Shown here: in pieces, positions 7,937 to 15,805 of the stretch
Position numbering within the stretch: position 1 is the stretch's first letter
Layout of the letters: each line of letters opens with the position of its first letter
From: Clostridia bacterium
GTDB taxonomy: Bacteria; Bacillota_A; Clostridia; Christensenellales; Aristaeellaceae
Reading direction: 5' to 3'
Length of the DNA stretch: 64,000 bases
Assembly (NCBI GenBank): GCA_017525805.1
Contig: JAFXSH010000068.1
Location: 1 to 64,000, forward strand
Notes under the pieces: generated by a model
Told to the model about the DNA's origin: nothing
The model's database searches: none
Seen by the model: the letters and a program-made list of their open reading frames with translations, nothing else
Translations under genes and position numbers: made by a program

Positions 7937-8107
7937 CGATTGTTTATGGCAGCAGCCTCCCATGGGGCAGCAGCCGCAGTTCCCGCCGCAGGAGGACTTG
8001 CCCTGCTTTTTGTCCCTCCGAAGCTTTACGATGATACCGGCAACCAGGCCGATCAGCAGGAGACTGACGAGGATCGTTCCCGCGTTTTCCATGATTGTGT
8101 CAAGCAT
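7934..8107 (-). CDS. FeoB-associated Cys-rich membrane protein
   Basis: 57 residues, not easily seen by ORF callers. It has one N-terminal membrane helix (ILVSLLLIGLVAGIIV), then a basic stretch (KLRRDKKQGK) and a cysteine-rich tail (SSCGGNCGCCPMGGCCHKQS, six cysteines). This matches the small FeoB-associated Cys-rich proteins found after feoB in Clostridia. They have been suggested to take part in ferrous iron handling, perhaps like FeoC. The start ATG lies 4 bases after the feoB stop, with GGAAGG inside the end of feoB as ribosome site, so translation is coupled. The stop codon lies inside the T-run of the terminator. Confidence 0.88.
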   Translation of the reverse strand: MLDTIMENAGTILVSLLLIGLVAGIIVKLRRDKKQGKSSCGGNCGCCPMGGCCHKQS

Positions 8108-8111
8108 ACGA

Positions 8112-10574
8112 TCACACCTTCCGGGTCAGTTTGGTGGCCTCCTGGTACTTTTTGAAGAACAGCATGTAGATCATGACGCCCAGGACGGCAACAGCCGCGA
8201 TCAGACCAAAGATATTCACATGACCGGTAAACAGCCCGCCGAACTGGTAGATCATGAGGCTGATGGCATAAGCAAAGCCGCACTGATAGGCGATGGCGAA
8301 CCAGGTCCAGCCAGCATTGTTCATTTCCCGCTTGATGGCGCCGATGGCCGCGAAGCAGGGAGCGCACAGCAGATTGAACACCAGGAAAGCATAAGCGGCG
8401 ATGCCGGTGAAGGATGCAGCCAGATTGGCGTATGCTTCCGTGCCGCCGTAGAGGATGCCCATGGTGCCCACGATGTTTTCCTTGGCGATGAGGCCCGTAA
8501 TGGAGGCCACTGTGGCCTGCCAGGTGCCAAAACCCAACGGCGCGAAGATCCAGGCGATGACGCCGCCCACTTTCGCCAGGATGGACAGTTCCAGTTCTTC
8601 CTCTTCCAACATACGGAACGTGCCGTCCGCCACACCGAAGCGGCTCAGGAACCACACCAGGATGGTGGAAAGCAGGATGATGGTGCCGGCTTTCTTGATG
8701 AAGCTCCAGCCGCGCTCCCACATGGAACGGAGGACGTTCACGAGGGTGGGCCAATGGTAGGCGGGCAGTTCCATCACGAAGGGGGCGGGCTCACCGGCAA
8801 AGCGCTTGGTCTTTTTCAGCATGATCCCGCTGACGATAATGGCCGCCATGCCGATGAAGTACGCGCTGGTGGAGATCCAGGGAGATCCGGAGAAGATGGC
8901 CCCGGCGATCATGGCGATGAAGGGCACTTTCGCGCCGCAGGGAATGAAGGTGGTGGTCATGATGGTCATGCGGCGGTCACGCTCGTTTTCAATGGTGCGG
9001 CTGGCCATGATGCCCGGCACGCCGCAGCCCACGCCGATGAGCATGGGAATGAAGGATTTGCCGCTCAGACCGAACTTGCGGAAGATCCGGTCCAGCACGA
9101 AGGCAATGCGGGCCATGTAACCGCAGGCTTCCAGGAAGGCCAGCAGGAAGAAAAGCACCAGCATCTGAGGCAGGAAGCCCAGAACTGCTCCGACGCCCGC
9201 CACGATGCCGTCGAGGATCAGGCCCTTCAGCCAGTCCGCCGCGTTTACCGCGTCAAGGGCGCTTTCCACCAGCGCCGGAACACCGGGCACCCATGTGCCG
9301 TAAGCGGCGGGATCGGGCGCGCCCACATCGGATTTGTAGCCGTCTTCGGTGCTCAGGTATTCCGAAATGGCGGCTTCCAAATCGGCCTTGCCGGTGTCGG
9401 GATGTTCTTCCGTTTCCAGGGTTTCTTCATCCTGGGTGATATAGGTGACGCTGGCGTCCACGGGCACAGCGTTAAGGAGGGCAGTCAGAGATTCTTCCGG
9501 ATTTTCTTCATCGATTTCGATTTCATATTGTTCAGCAAAGGCTTCGAGGATGGCATCGGTATCGCCGTAACGTTCCGCCGCTTCCTCGTATGCCGCTGTG
9601 CCGTTGCCGAACAGGTGATACCCGTCCCCGAACAGGCCGTCGTTGGCCCAGTCGGTAGCAGGCGCGCCGACCGCCACCATGGCGATCCAGTACACCGCGA
9701 ACATCACCAGGGCGAAAATGGGGAGGCCAAGAAAGCGGTTGGTGACCACCTTGTCGATCTTGTCCGAGGTACTCAGATTGCCTGCGTTGTGCTTGCGGTA
9801 ACAGGATTTAATGACCTGGGCAATGTAAACATAGCGTTCGTTGGTGATGATGCTTTCCGCATCGTCGTCCAGCTCCTTTTCCGCGGCGGCGATGTCGGCT
9901 TCAATGTGCTTCATGGTGTCCGGGGTGATGTTCAGCTGCTCCAGCACCTTGTCGTCCCGCTCGAACACCTTGATAGCGTACCAGCGCTGCTGTTCTTCGG
10001 GAAGATTGTGCACGATGGCTTCCTCGATGTGAGCCAGGGCGTGTTCCACCGGGCCGGAGAAGGTGTGCTGCGGCACAGTTTTCATGCCCTTTGCCGCCTG
10101 AATGGCCGCTTCCGCCGCTTCCAATACGCCGGTACCTTTCAGGGCGGAGATTTCCACCACCTTGCAGCCTAACTGTTTGGCAAGATCGGCGGTGTTCAGC
10201 TTGTCGCCGTTCTTCTTCACCACGTCCATCATGTTGATGGCTACCACCACGGGAATGCCCAATTCCACCAATTGGGTGGTCAGGTACAGGTTGCGCTCCA
10301 AGTTGGTGCCGTCGATGATGTTCAGAATAGCGTCCGGGCGCTCGTTGATCAGATAATTCCGCGCCACCACCTCTTCCAGGGTATAAGGGGACAGACTGTA
10401 AATGCCCGGCAGGTCGGTGATCGTAACGCCGTCATGCTTTTTCAGCTTGCCTTCCTTTTTTTCCACCGTAACGCCGGGCCAGTTGCCCACAAACTGATTG
10501 GAACCGGTCAGGGCGTTGAACAGGGTCGTTTTCCCGCTGTTGGGGTTGCCCGCCAGGGCGATGCGAATATCCAT
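8112..10574 (-). CDS. feoB: Ferrous iron transport protein B
   Basis: 820 residues. The N-terminal G domain has GNPNSGKT (9-16), the G3 motif DLPG and NMMD as G4, followed by the GDI-like helical region. The C-terminal membrane domain carries the two Gate motifs, with GVGCGVPGIM and FIPCGAKVPF containing the conserved cysteines. Between the first membrane helix and the core, roughly residues 320-415, there is a long acidic, probably extracytoplasmic insert (EIEIDEENPEESL, DEETLETEEHPDTG). ATG 10574 follows AAGGAGCG. It is the third gene of a feoA-feoA-feoB-small protein operon. FeoB imports Fe(II) across the cytoplasmic membrane using GTP. Confidence 0.97.
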   Translation of the reverse strand: MDIRIALAGNPNSGKTTLFNALTGSNQFVGNWPGVTVEKKEGKLKKHDGVTITDLPGIYSLSPYTLEEVVARNYLINERPDAILNIIDGTNLERNLYLTTQLVELGIPVVVAINMMDVVKKNGDKLNTADLAKQLGCKVVEISALKGTGVLEAAEAAIQAAKGMKTVPQHTFSGPVEHALAHIEEAIVHNLPEEQQRWYAIKVFERDDKVLEQLNITPDTMKHIEADIAAAEKELDDDAESIITNERYVYIAQVIKSCYRKHNAGNLSTSDKIDKVVTNRFLGLPIFALVMFAVYWIAMVAVGAPATDWANDGLFGDGYHLFGNGTAAYEEAAERYGDTDAILEAFAEQYEIEIDEENPEESLTALLNAVPVDASVTYITQDEETLETEEHPDTGKADLEAAISEYLSTEDGYKSDVGAPDPAAYGTWVPGVPALVESALDAVNAADWLKGLILDGIVAGVGAVLGFLPQMLVLFFLLAFLEACGYMARIAFVLDRIFRKFGLSGKSFIPMLIGVGCGVPGIMASRTIENERDRRMTIMTTTFIPCGAKVPFIAMIAGAIFSGSPWISTSAYFIGMAAIIVSGIMLKKTKRFAGEPAPFVMELPAYHWPTLVNVLRSMWERGWSFIKKAGTIILLSTILVWFLSRFGVADGTFRMLEEEELELSILAKVGGVIAWIFAPLGFGTWQATVASITGLIAKENIVGTMGILYGGTEAYANLAASFTGIAAYAFLVFNLLCAPCFAAIGAIKREMNNAGWTWFAIAYQCGFAYAISLMIYQFGGLFTGHVNIFGLIAAVAVLGVMIYMLFFKKYQEATKLTRKV

Positions 10575-10591
10575 CGTGTAACGCTCCTTTT

Positions 10592-10622
10592 GTTAAGATT
10601 AACTAATTGGCAATAACTAACC
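10592..10622 (-). promoter_or_regulatory. Possible internal operator between the second feoA and feoB
   Basis: In the 60-base gap before feoB the minus strand reads GGTTAGTTATTGCCAATTAG followed by TTAATC. It resembles the GGTTAG...CTAACC operator upstream of the operon. GTTAA/TTAAC at 10592-10603 forms a second small palindrome. Possibly a third site for the same metal-responsive repressor. Confidence 0.35.
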
Positions 10623-10634
10623 TATGGGTAAAAA

Positions 10635-10856
10635 TCATTCCACCTCGATGCTTTCGGCGTCCGCCTTGCGCAGGGACAGTTCGTACCCCCGCACGGTGAT
10701 CTCGATGGGATCGCCCAGAGGGGCCACCTTGCGCACGAAGATTTCCACGCCCTTGGTGATGCCCATATCCATGATCCTGCGCTTCACCGCGCCTTCGCCG
10801 TGGATTTTCACCACTTTGGCCTTGCCGCCTACCGGCACTTCTCTCAGGTTATTCAT
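10635..10856 (-). CDS. feoA: FeoA family protein (second copy)
   Basis: 73 residues with an SH3-like FeoA fold: VGGKAKVVKIHGEGAVKRRIMDMGITKG, then VRKVAPLGDPIEITVRGYELSLRKADAESIEV. FeoA-type proteins bind or modulate FeoB. The start at 10856 is chosen because AGGAGG lies 8 bases upstream. A longer frame to 10880 begins without such a site. It lies 20 bases after the first feoA gene and 60 bases before feoB. Confidence 0.92.
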   Translation of the reverse strand: MNNLREVPVGGKAKVVKIHGEGAVKRRIMDMGITKGVEIFVRKVAPLGDPIEITVRGYELSLRKADAESIEVE

Positions 10857-10876
10857 GCTTTTCCGCCTCCTGTCAA

Positions 10877-11089
10877 TCAAATCATGATTTTACGAGCCAT
10901 TTCCTCGTCAATGGCCACGCGGGATTCCTTGATCTTCACGATCACGTTGCCGTTCAGCGCCGTGATCACCTTCACACTGCCGCCTACCACGAACCCCAAG
11001 TTTTCCAAGTGCTTCTTCACTTCCGGGCTTCCGCCGATCCTGTGGATGACGGATTCTTCTCCCGGGGTTGCGTAACTTAATGGCATCAT
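10877..11089 (-). CDS. feoA: FeoA family protein (first copy)
   Basis: 70 residues. MPLSYATPGEESVIHRIGG, then HLENLGFVVGGSVKVITALNGNVIVKIKESRVAIDEEMARKIMI, the pattern of the short clostridial FeoA proteins. Two adjacent ATGs (11087 and 11084 on this strand) follow GGGAGGGGGG. I take the first. A frame to 11110 would start on top of the ribosome site. It is first in the feo operon, behind a consensus promoter. Tandem feoA genes before feoB are common in Clostridia, and the two proteins are clearly diverged. Confidence 0.9.
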   Translation of the reverse strand: MMPLSYATPGEESVIHRIGGSPEVKKHLENLGFVVGGSVKVITALNGNVIVKIKESRVAIDEEMARKIMI

Positions 11090-11132
11090 CCTGCCCCCCT
11101 CCCATTCCATAGAGTATCCGCAGGTTTTTTGA

Positions 11133-11150
11133 GGTTAGAAATTGCTAACC
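11133..11150 (-). promoter_or_regulatory. Palindromic operator candidate, feo leader
   Basis: GGTTAGAAATTGCTAACC has perfect 6-bp arms (GGTTAG/CTAACC). It lies just downstream of the -10, where a bound repressor would block transcription. The arm sequence resembles DtxR/IdeR-type iron boxes (TTAGGTTAG...CTAACC). Confidence 0.55.
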
Positions 11151-11159
11151 ACGATTTGT

Positions 11160-11188
11160 ATTATAGTTAGATATTTCTAATATGTCAA
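11160..11188 (-). promoter_or_regulatory. Consensus promoter of the feo operon with operator in the spacer
   Basis: On the minus strand TTGACA (11188-11183), exactly 17 bases, then TATAAT (11165-11160), a perfect sigma-70 promoter. The spacer contains TTAGAAATATCTAA (11180-11167), a palindrome with the same TTAG/CTAA arms as the site at 11133-11150. A perfect promoter covered by two operators suggests strong repression when iron is plentiful. Confidence 0.85.
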
Positions 11189-11212
11189 GCTTTTTTTATG
11201 AATTTTCATAAA

Positions 11213-11240
11213 AATGCCCCCGCGCTTCAAAACGCGGGGG
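11213..11240 (-). terminator. Terminator of the transglutaminase-like gene
   Basis: CCCCCGCG/CGCGGGGG stem (11217-11240) followed on the minus strand by CATTTTTATG. It lies between the gene at 11257 and the feo promoter. Confidence 0.75.
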
Positions 11241-11256
11241 TGGAAGAGGGATCAGA

Positions 11257-12615
11257 TCAAAATGTTTCTACTGAAATCACTTCGTGATCCGTATCGGTGA
11301 GGCGGCCAGGCACAGAAGCGTCGTCCCATTCCGCTTCGCCGTCCTGATTGTCGTAGGGATCATAGCGCAGGTTTTTAAAGGGAATATAGAAATCATGCTG
11401 GTATTCCGCGTTGGCGGGCATGCGGTAGGGGTCCAAATTGCCGAAATAGAAATCCCAGCGCTCCTTGTTCCCGTGCCGATAAGCGCTGCCGCCAAAGGAG
11501 GGATCGGCGAACATCCAGCCGAAGGGGGCTACGTAGAACTGGGCCCAGTCATGCGCGCCTTCGTCGCCCGGCGCAACATACAGTCCGCTTTGCCACCGGG
11601 CGGGCACGCCCGCGACGCGGCACAGGGTTATGAACAGCAGGGCCTGCACCCCGCAGTCCCCCTTCATGCTGGACGCGCCGTATTCCGGCACGTTGGGCAT
11701 GGTCATGTAGGCGCGCATGAAGGAATAGATCATTTTCGTGGTAATGAAATCGTAAATCTTCCGGGCTTTCAAAAGGGGATTGGTTTCATTGCCGACGATT
11801 TCGGCGCACAGCATGCGCAGGTAGGGCGTAAAGGCGATATGGGGCGGGTATTCTTCGGTGTAAAAGGTGGGCTGCTGATCGAGGATTTTCGCGGGATCGG
11901 GATCGTTATAGCGCATATGCGCTTCATACGTGTATTCCACAAAAAAAGGCTTGTCCGGTACCGCGTGGAAGCACACCGTGCGGTGGGGATACTCGGGGGG
12001 AGCCACAACGGCATCGTCGTGGCTGAGCTTTATTAGCTGGAAGTTTTTCACCTGAGCGTATTCCATGGGAATGGGCAGATGTACCCAAACGGGATCATTT
12101 TCCCTGCCCTCCGGCGCCTGGATGCGCATTTCCGTGCGGATATGGAACCGGGCGCTCAATTGGCCCCGCTTTTTCATTTCGGCCATGGTTTCGTTCAGCA
12201 GCGTTTCGTTGGCTTTGGCCTGATCAAGCCGCTTGGGGTCTGTTACCCGAGCGGCATAGGCGGGACGGGTTTTGATCAGATTGCTGAGGAAATTGTTTTT
12301 GTATTTCACTTCGCCGTTGATATAAGCCCATTCGACAGCGTCGTCGTCCCGCAGGGCGTCCAACTCCTCTTTTGAAAAATCCCCGAAGCATTCCCGTAGC
12401 ATTTCCAAAGCTTTTTCCTCGTCATGGGGATAGGCCCGAAGCCATAGGGGCGCGATTTCTTTCTCCAGGCGCAGCCGTTCTTTGAGCGCCCAGGGAATAT
12501 CTTTTTTTAATTTGCTGTCGATCACGCGGTTCAGCCGCCCGATATCGCCGTAATACTTGAGTTTCAGCACGTCCTCCGGCAGGGGAACCGCTAAGCATTT
12601 CAAATCGTAACGCAA
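11257..12615 (-). CDS. Transglutaminase-like domain protein
   Basis: 452 residues, cytoplasmic (no signal peptide). The C-terminal half has the papain-like triad of the transglutaminase core: cysteine in SSMKGDCGVQALLF, histidine in GAHDWAQFYV and aspartate in MFADPSFGG. The N-terminal half is charged and helical. The start is TTG 12615, since GGAGG sits seven bases upstream. An upstream in-frame TTG at 12642 would put that site inside the gene. It has its own promoter (12657-12685) and terminator. Proteins of this kind may be proteases, amidases or cross-linkers. I cannot name the substrate. Confidence 0.82.
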   Translation of the reverse strand: MRYDLKCLAVPLPEDVLKLKYYGDIGRLNRVIDSKLKKDIPWALKERLRLEKEIAPLWLRAYPHDEEKALEMLRECFGDFSKEELDALRDDDAVEWAYINGEVKYKNNFLSNLIKTRPAYAARVTDPKRLDQAKANETLLNETMAEMKKRGQLSARFHIRTEMRIQAPEGRENDPVWVHLPIPMEYAQVKNFQLIKLSHDDAVVAPPEYPHRTVCFHAVPDKPFFVEYTYEAHMRYNDPDPAKILDQQPTFYTEEYPPHIAFTPYLRMLCAEIVGNETNPLLKARKIYDFITTKMIYSFMRAYMTMPNVPEYGASSMKGDCGVQALLFITLCRVAGVPARWQSGLYVAPGDEGAHDWAQFYVAPFGWMFADPSFGGSAYRHGNKERWDFYFGNLDPYRMPANAEYQHDFYIPFKNLRYDPYDNQDGEAEWDDASVPGRLTDTDHEVISVETF

Positions 12616-12656
12616 AGGTCTGCCTCCTTTATCTTTTTGCAACGCTATCCTGATCC

Positions 12657-12685
12657 ATCATACAACAAAAACACGGCGCATACAA
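12657..12685 (-). promoter_or_regulatory. Promoter of the transglutaminase-like gene
   Basis: Minus strand: TTGTAT (12685-12680), 17 bases, TATGAT (12662-12657). Confidence 0.6.
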
Positions 12686-12753
12686 TATGAGATTTTTGTT
12701 TTTAAGAAAAAAGCCTTACGGGACTTTGCGTGAGGATTTTTCCAGCAGACGGA

Positions 12754-12782
12754 TTGACTTACCCTGCCCGCTGTGATAGAAT
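12754..12782 (+). promoter_or_regulatory. Promoter of the SCIFF peptide gene
   Basis: TTGACT (12754-12759), 17 bases, TAGAAT (12777-12782), about 30 bases before the peptide start codon. Confidence 0.75.
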
Positions 12783-12814
12783 AAACCGAACTTCGTAATT
12801 GGGAGGATTTTATC

Positions 12815-12967
12815 ATGAAGCACATTCAGACCCTGAACACCCGCGATCTGTGCGAAAGCGCCAAGAACGGCGGCTGCGGCGAATGCCAGACCTCTTGCCA
12901 GTCCGCTTGCAAGACCAGCTGCGGCATTGCCAATCAGCAGTGCGAAAACAAGGCCGATAAGGAATAA
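12815..12967 (+). CDS. scfA: SCIFF ranthipeptide precursor
   Basis: 50 residues: MKHIQTLNTRDL leader, then the conserved CGECQTSCQSACKTSCGIAN core ending QQCENKADKE. This is the six-cysteines-in-forty-five-residues peptide of Clostridia, whose cysteines are joined by thioether bonds by a radical SAM enzyme encoded next door. Here there are seven cysteines: C21, C24, C28, C32, C36 and C43 match the family, and C13 is extra. ATG follows GGGAGG with good spacing. It has its own promoter and a partial terminator before the maturase gene, so the peptide should be made in excess. Its biological role is still poorly known; links to quorum sensing have been proposed. Confidence 0.95.
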   Translation: MKHIQTLNTRDLCESAKNGGCGECQTSCQSACKTSCGIANQQCENKADKE

Positions 12968-12984
12968 TCCTGATCCGCGCCCAG

Positions 12985-13009
12985 TGCCGCCCAGCGGGCG
13001 GCATTTTTT
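12985..13009 (+). terminator. Terminator/attenuator between the SCIFF peptide and its maturase
   Basis: TGCCGCCC/GGGCGGCA stem with AGC loop, then TTTTTT. Read-through would feed the maturase gene 20 bases later. Confidence 0.8.
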
Positions 13010-13028
13010 ATGACAGGGGAAACGAAAG

Positions 13029-14420
13029 ATGATTCATCAATATAAACTGGGCGGCCTGCCCATCGTGCTGGATACCTGCTCCGGCAGCGTGCACGTGGTG
13101 GACGATATCGCCTATGATATGATCGCCCTGTACGAGGAAAAAAGCAGGGAAGAGATCATAAACGCCATGCTTCAAAAGTACGGCGGCAGGGAAGACGTAA
13201 ACGCGGAAGAACTGGCCGATTGCTATGATCAGATCACCGAACTGAAAAACGCCGGAAAGCTGTTTACGCCAGACACTTTCGCCCCCATGGCGGGAGAACT
13301 CAAGCAGAAGACCGCCGGGGTGGTGAAGGCCCTGTGCCTGCACGTGGCCCACACCTGCAATCTGAACTGTTCCTATTGTTTTGCCAGTCAGGGCAAGTAC
13401 CACGGCGAGCGGGCCCTTATGTCCTATGAAGTAGGCAAACAGGCCCTGGATTTTCTCATTGCTCATTCCGGTTCCCGCCGGAATTTGGAAGTGGACTTTT
13501 TCGGCGGCGAGCCGCTGATGAATTTTGACGTGGTGAAGCGGCTGGTGGCTTATGCCCGCAGCATCGAAAAAGAGCATAACAAGCGTTTCCGCTTTACGCT
13601 CACCACAAACGGCGTGCTCATTGACGACGACGTGATCGACTTTGCCAACCGGGAATGCAGCAACGTGGTGCTGTCCCTGGACGGGCGGAAGGAAATCCAT
13701 GACCGTTTCCGGGTGGACTACGCCGGGAACGGAAGCTGGGAAAAGATCGTGCCCAAGTTCCAGAAGCTGGTGAAAGCCCGGGGCGAAAAAAACTATTACA
13801 TGCGGGGCACCTTCACGCACGCGAACCCCGATTTCCTGAAAGATATTCAGGTGATGCTTGATCTTGGCTTTAACGAGCTGAGCATGGAGCCGGTGGTCTG
13901 CGCGCCGGACGATCCCAGCGCCCTGACGGAAGAAGATAAGGCCATCGTCATGGAGCAGTACGAAAAGCTGGCGGAGCTCATGATCCAGCGCCGCCGGGAA
14001 GGCAGGCCCTTCACCTTCTACCATTACATGATCGACCTGAAAGGCGGCCCCTGTATTTATAAGCGCATCTCCGGCTGCGGCTCCGGTACGGAATACATGG
14101 CTGTTACCCCCTGGGGCGACCTGTACCCCTGCCACCAGTTCGTGGGGGAAGAAAAATTCAAGCTTGGCAACGTGTGGGACGGCGTTTCCAATACCGCTGT
14201 GCGGGACGAATTCGCCGCCTGCAACGTGTATGCCCGGCCTGAATGCAAGGACTGCTGGGCCAAGCTCTACTGCTCCGGCGGATGCGCCGCCAACGCTTAC
14301 CACGCCACCGGATCGGTGCGCGGCGTGTACGCTTACGGCTGCGACCTGTTCCGCAAGCGCATGGAGTGCGCTATTATGGCTGAAGCCGTCAGGCTGATGG
14401 AAAATGGGGAACAGGTTTAA
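13029..14420 (+). CDS. scfB: SCIFF radical SAM maturase
   Basis: 463 residues. An N-terminal peptide-recognition region (IHQYKLGGLPIVLDTCSGSV) precedes the radical SAM cluster motif CNLNCSYC (C110, C114, C117). The C-terminal SPASM part binds two auxiliary iron-sulfur clusters (CGSGTEYMAVTPWGDLYPCH, then CNVYARPECKDCWAKLYCSGGC and a late CDLF). The enzyme forms Cys-to-alpha-carbon (or related) thioether links in the SCIFF peptide. ATG follows AGGGGAA. It sits directly behind the precursor and is followed by a decarboxylase gene whose start touches its stop codon. Confidence 0.95.
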   Translation: MIHQYKLGGLPIVLDTCSGSVHVVDDIAYDMIALYEEKSREEIINAMLQKYGGREDVNAEELADCYDQITELKNAGKLFTPDTFAPMAGELKQKTAGVVKALCLHVAHTCNLNCSYCFASQGKYHGERALMSYEVGKQALDFLIAHSGSRRNLEVDFFGGEPLMNFDVVKRLVAYARSIEKEHNKRFRFTLTTNGVLIDDDVIDFANRECSNVVLSLDGRKEIHDRFRVDYAGNGSWEKIVPKFQKLVKARGEKNYYMRGTFTHANPDFLKDIQVMLDLGFNELSMEPVVCAPDDPSALTEEDKAIVMEQYEKLAELMIQRRREGRPFTFYHYMIDLKGGPCIYKRISGCGSGTEYMAVTPWGDLYPCHQFVGEEKFKLGNVWDGVSNTAVRDEFAACNVYARPECKDCWAKLYCSGGCAANAYHATGSVRGVYAYGCDLFRKRMECAIMAEAVRLMENGEQV

Positions 14421-14421
14421 C

Positions 14422-15762
14422 ATGGATACGCCCATCTGCGATTTTGTCAGCGCTTACGGGAAAGGTGATCCTCTCCGCCTGCATATGCCGGGGCACAAGG
14501 GGAAAGCTTTCCTGGGCATGGAAAGTATGGACATCACCGAGATCAGCGGCGCGGACGAGCTTTTCCACGCCCATGGCGTCATTCTGAAAAGCGAGGAAAA
14601 CGCTTCCTCGCTTTTTGGCGCGGGCAAAACGGTGTATTCTACGGAGGGGTCTTCCCTCTGCATCCGGGCCATGGTGTACTTAGCGCTCCTGTGGGGCAAG
14701 GAACAGGGCAGGAAGCCCGTGATCCTGGCGGGGCGCAACGCCCACAAGGCGTTTCTTTCCGCCGCCGCCCTCATGGACGCGGACGTGCGCTGGCTGTACC
14801 CGGAGCGGGAACAGAATTTGATCGCCTGCGAGATCACCGGGCCGGGGCTGGAAAAGCAATTGGAGGCTTTATCGGAAAAACCGATTGCGGTTTACGTGAC
14901 CAGCCCGGATTACTTGGGGCATCTATTGGATATTGAGGAGCTAAGCACGGTGTGCCGCCGTCACGACGTGCTGCTGCTGGTGGACAATGCACACGGGGCG
15001 TACATGAAGTTCCTGCGGCCTGACCGCCATCCCATGAGCTTGGGGGCGGATATGTGCTGCGATTCCGCCCACAAAACCCTGCCGGTGCTCACCGGCGGGG
15101 CGTACCTGCATATTTCCGAAAAGGCTCCTGCCATATTGCGGGAACAAGCGATACGCGCCATGGAAATGTTTGCTTCCTCCAGCCCCTCCTATCTGATTTT
15201 GCAATCGTTGGACAAGTGCAATGCCTTGCTTTCGGAGGACGAGGGCCGCATGGCTGCCTTCGCGGAACGGATAGCCGAAATGAAGGGAAAATTATCCGCC
15301 CACGGCTATGCCCTGATCGGCGAGGAACCCTTCAAGATCACCTTGGCGGCGAAGAAATATGGGTACACGGGAGACGAACTGCACGATCAGCTTCGGCGGC
15401 AGGGAATAGAATGTGAGTTTTCCGACCCCGACTTCCTGACCATGATGTTCACACCCGCCTTGGAAGAACGGGATTTACCGCGGGCGGAAAAGGCTCTGCT
15501 GTCCGTGCCTCGAAAGCCGCGAATCGAAGAAAAGCCGCCCATTCTGCCCCATCCCCGGCGGGTTCTGTCCATCCGGGAAGCCATGCTGGCGCTCACCGAA
15601 GAAATTCCCGTGGAACAGGCGGCGGGCCGCGTTTTCGCGGACGCCCAGGTGGGCTGCCCTCCCTGCATCCCCATCATTGCCTGCGGGGAGGAAGTGGATG
15701 AAGCCGCCGTGCGGTGCTTTCAGTATTACAAGATTCCTTCCTGCCGGGTGGTGCGGGAATAA
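14422..15762 (+). CDS. Orn/Lys/Arg decarboxylase family PLP enzyme
   Basis: 446 residues of the fold-I group. LHMPGHKG is the family N-terminal motif, DSAHKTLPVLTGGAYLH carries the PLP lysine (K218), and LLLVDNAHGAY holds the cofactor-binding aspartate. It is of the short type with a reduced C-terminal domain, as in Gram-positive SpeA/YaaO-like proteins. These decarboxylate arginine or lysine, feeding polyamine synthesis. The chosen ATG starts one base after the maturase stop codon. An ATG at 14404 would overlap the maturase by 17 bases. The tight coupling to the SCIFF maturase suggests co-transcription; a direct role in peptide maturation is unproven. Confidence 0.85.
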   Translation: MDTPICDFVSAYGKGDPLRLHMPGHKGKAFLGMESMDITEISGADELFHAHGVILKSEENASSLFGAGKTVYSTEGSSLCIRAMVYLALLWGKEQGRKPVILAGRNAHKAFLSAAALMDADVRWLYPEREQNLIACEITGPGLEKQLEALSEKPIAVYVTSPDYLGHLLDIEELSTVCRRHDVLLLVDNAHGAYMKFLRPDRHPMSLGADMCCDSAHKTLPVLTGGAYLHISEKAPAILREQAIRAMEMFASSSPSYLILQSLDKCNALLSEDEGRMAAFAERIAEMKGKLSAHGYALIGEEPFKITLAAKKYGYTGDELHDQLRRQGIECEFSDPDFLTMMFTPALEERDLPRAEKALLSVPRKPRIEEKPPILPHPRRVLSIREAMLALTEEIPVEQAAGRVFADAQVGCPPCIPIIACGEEVDEAAVRCFQYYKIPSCRVVRE

Positions 15763-15764
15763 AA

Positions 15765-15793
15765 AGAACCGCGGCGCTGAACCGCGGTTTTTT
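15765..15793. terminator. Bidirectional terminator between the decarboxylase and purB
   Basis: AACCGCGG/CCGCGGTT stem with CGCTGAA loop, TTTTTT on the plus side and CTTTTTATT on the minus side. Confidence 0.8.
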
Positions 15794-15805
15794 GCATGCA
15801 GCCGT

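Noticed and set aside
7905..10172. Plus-strand frame of 755 codons opposite feoB
   Set aside because: Antisense to feoB and to the small Cys-rich gene; no family features.
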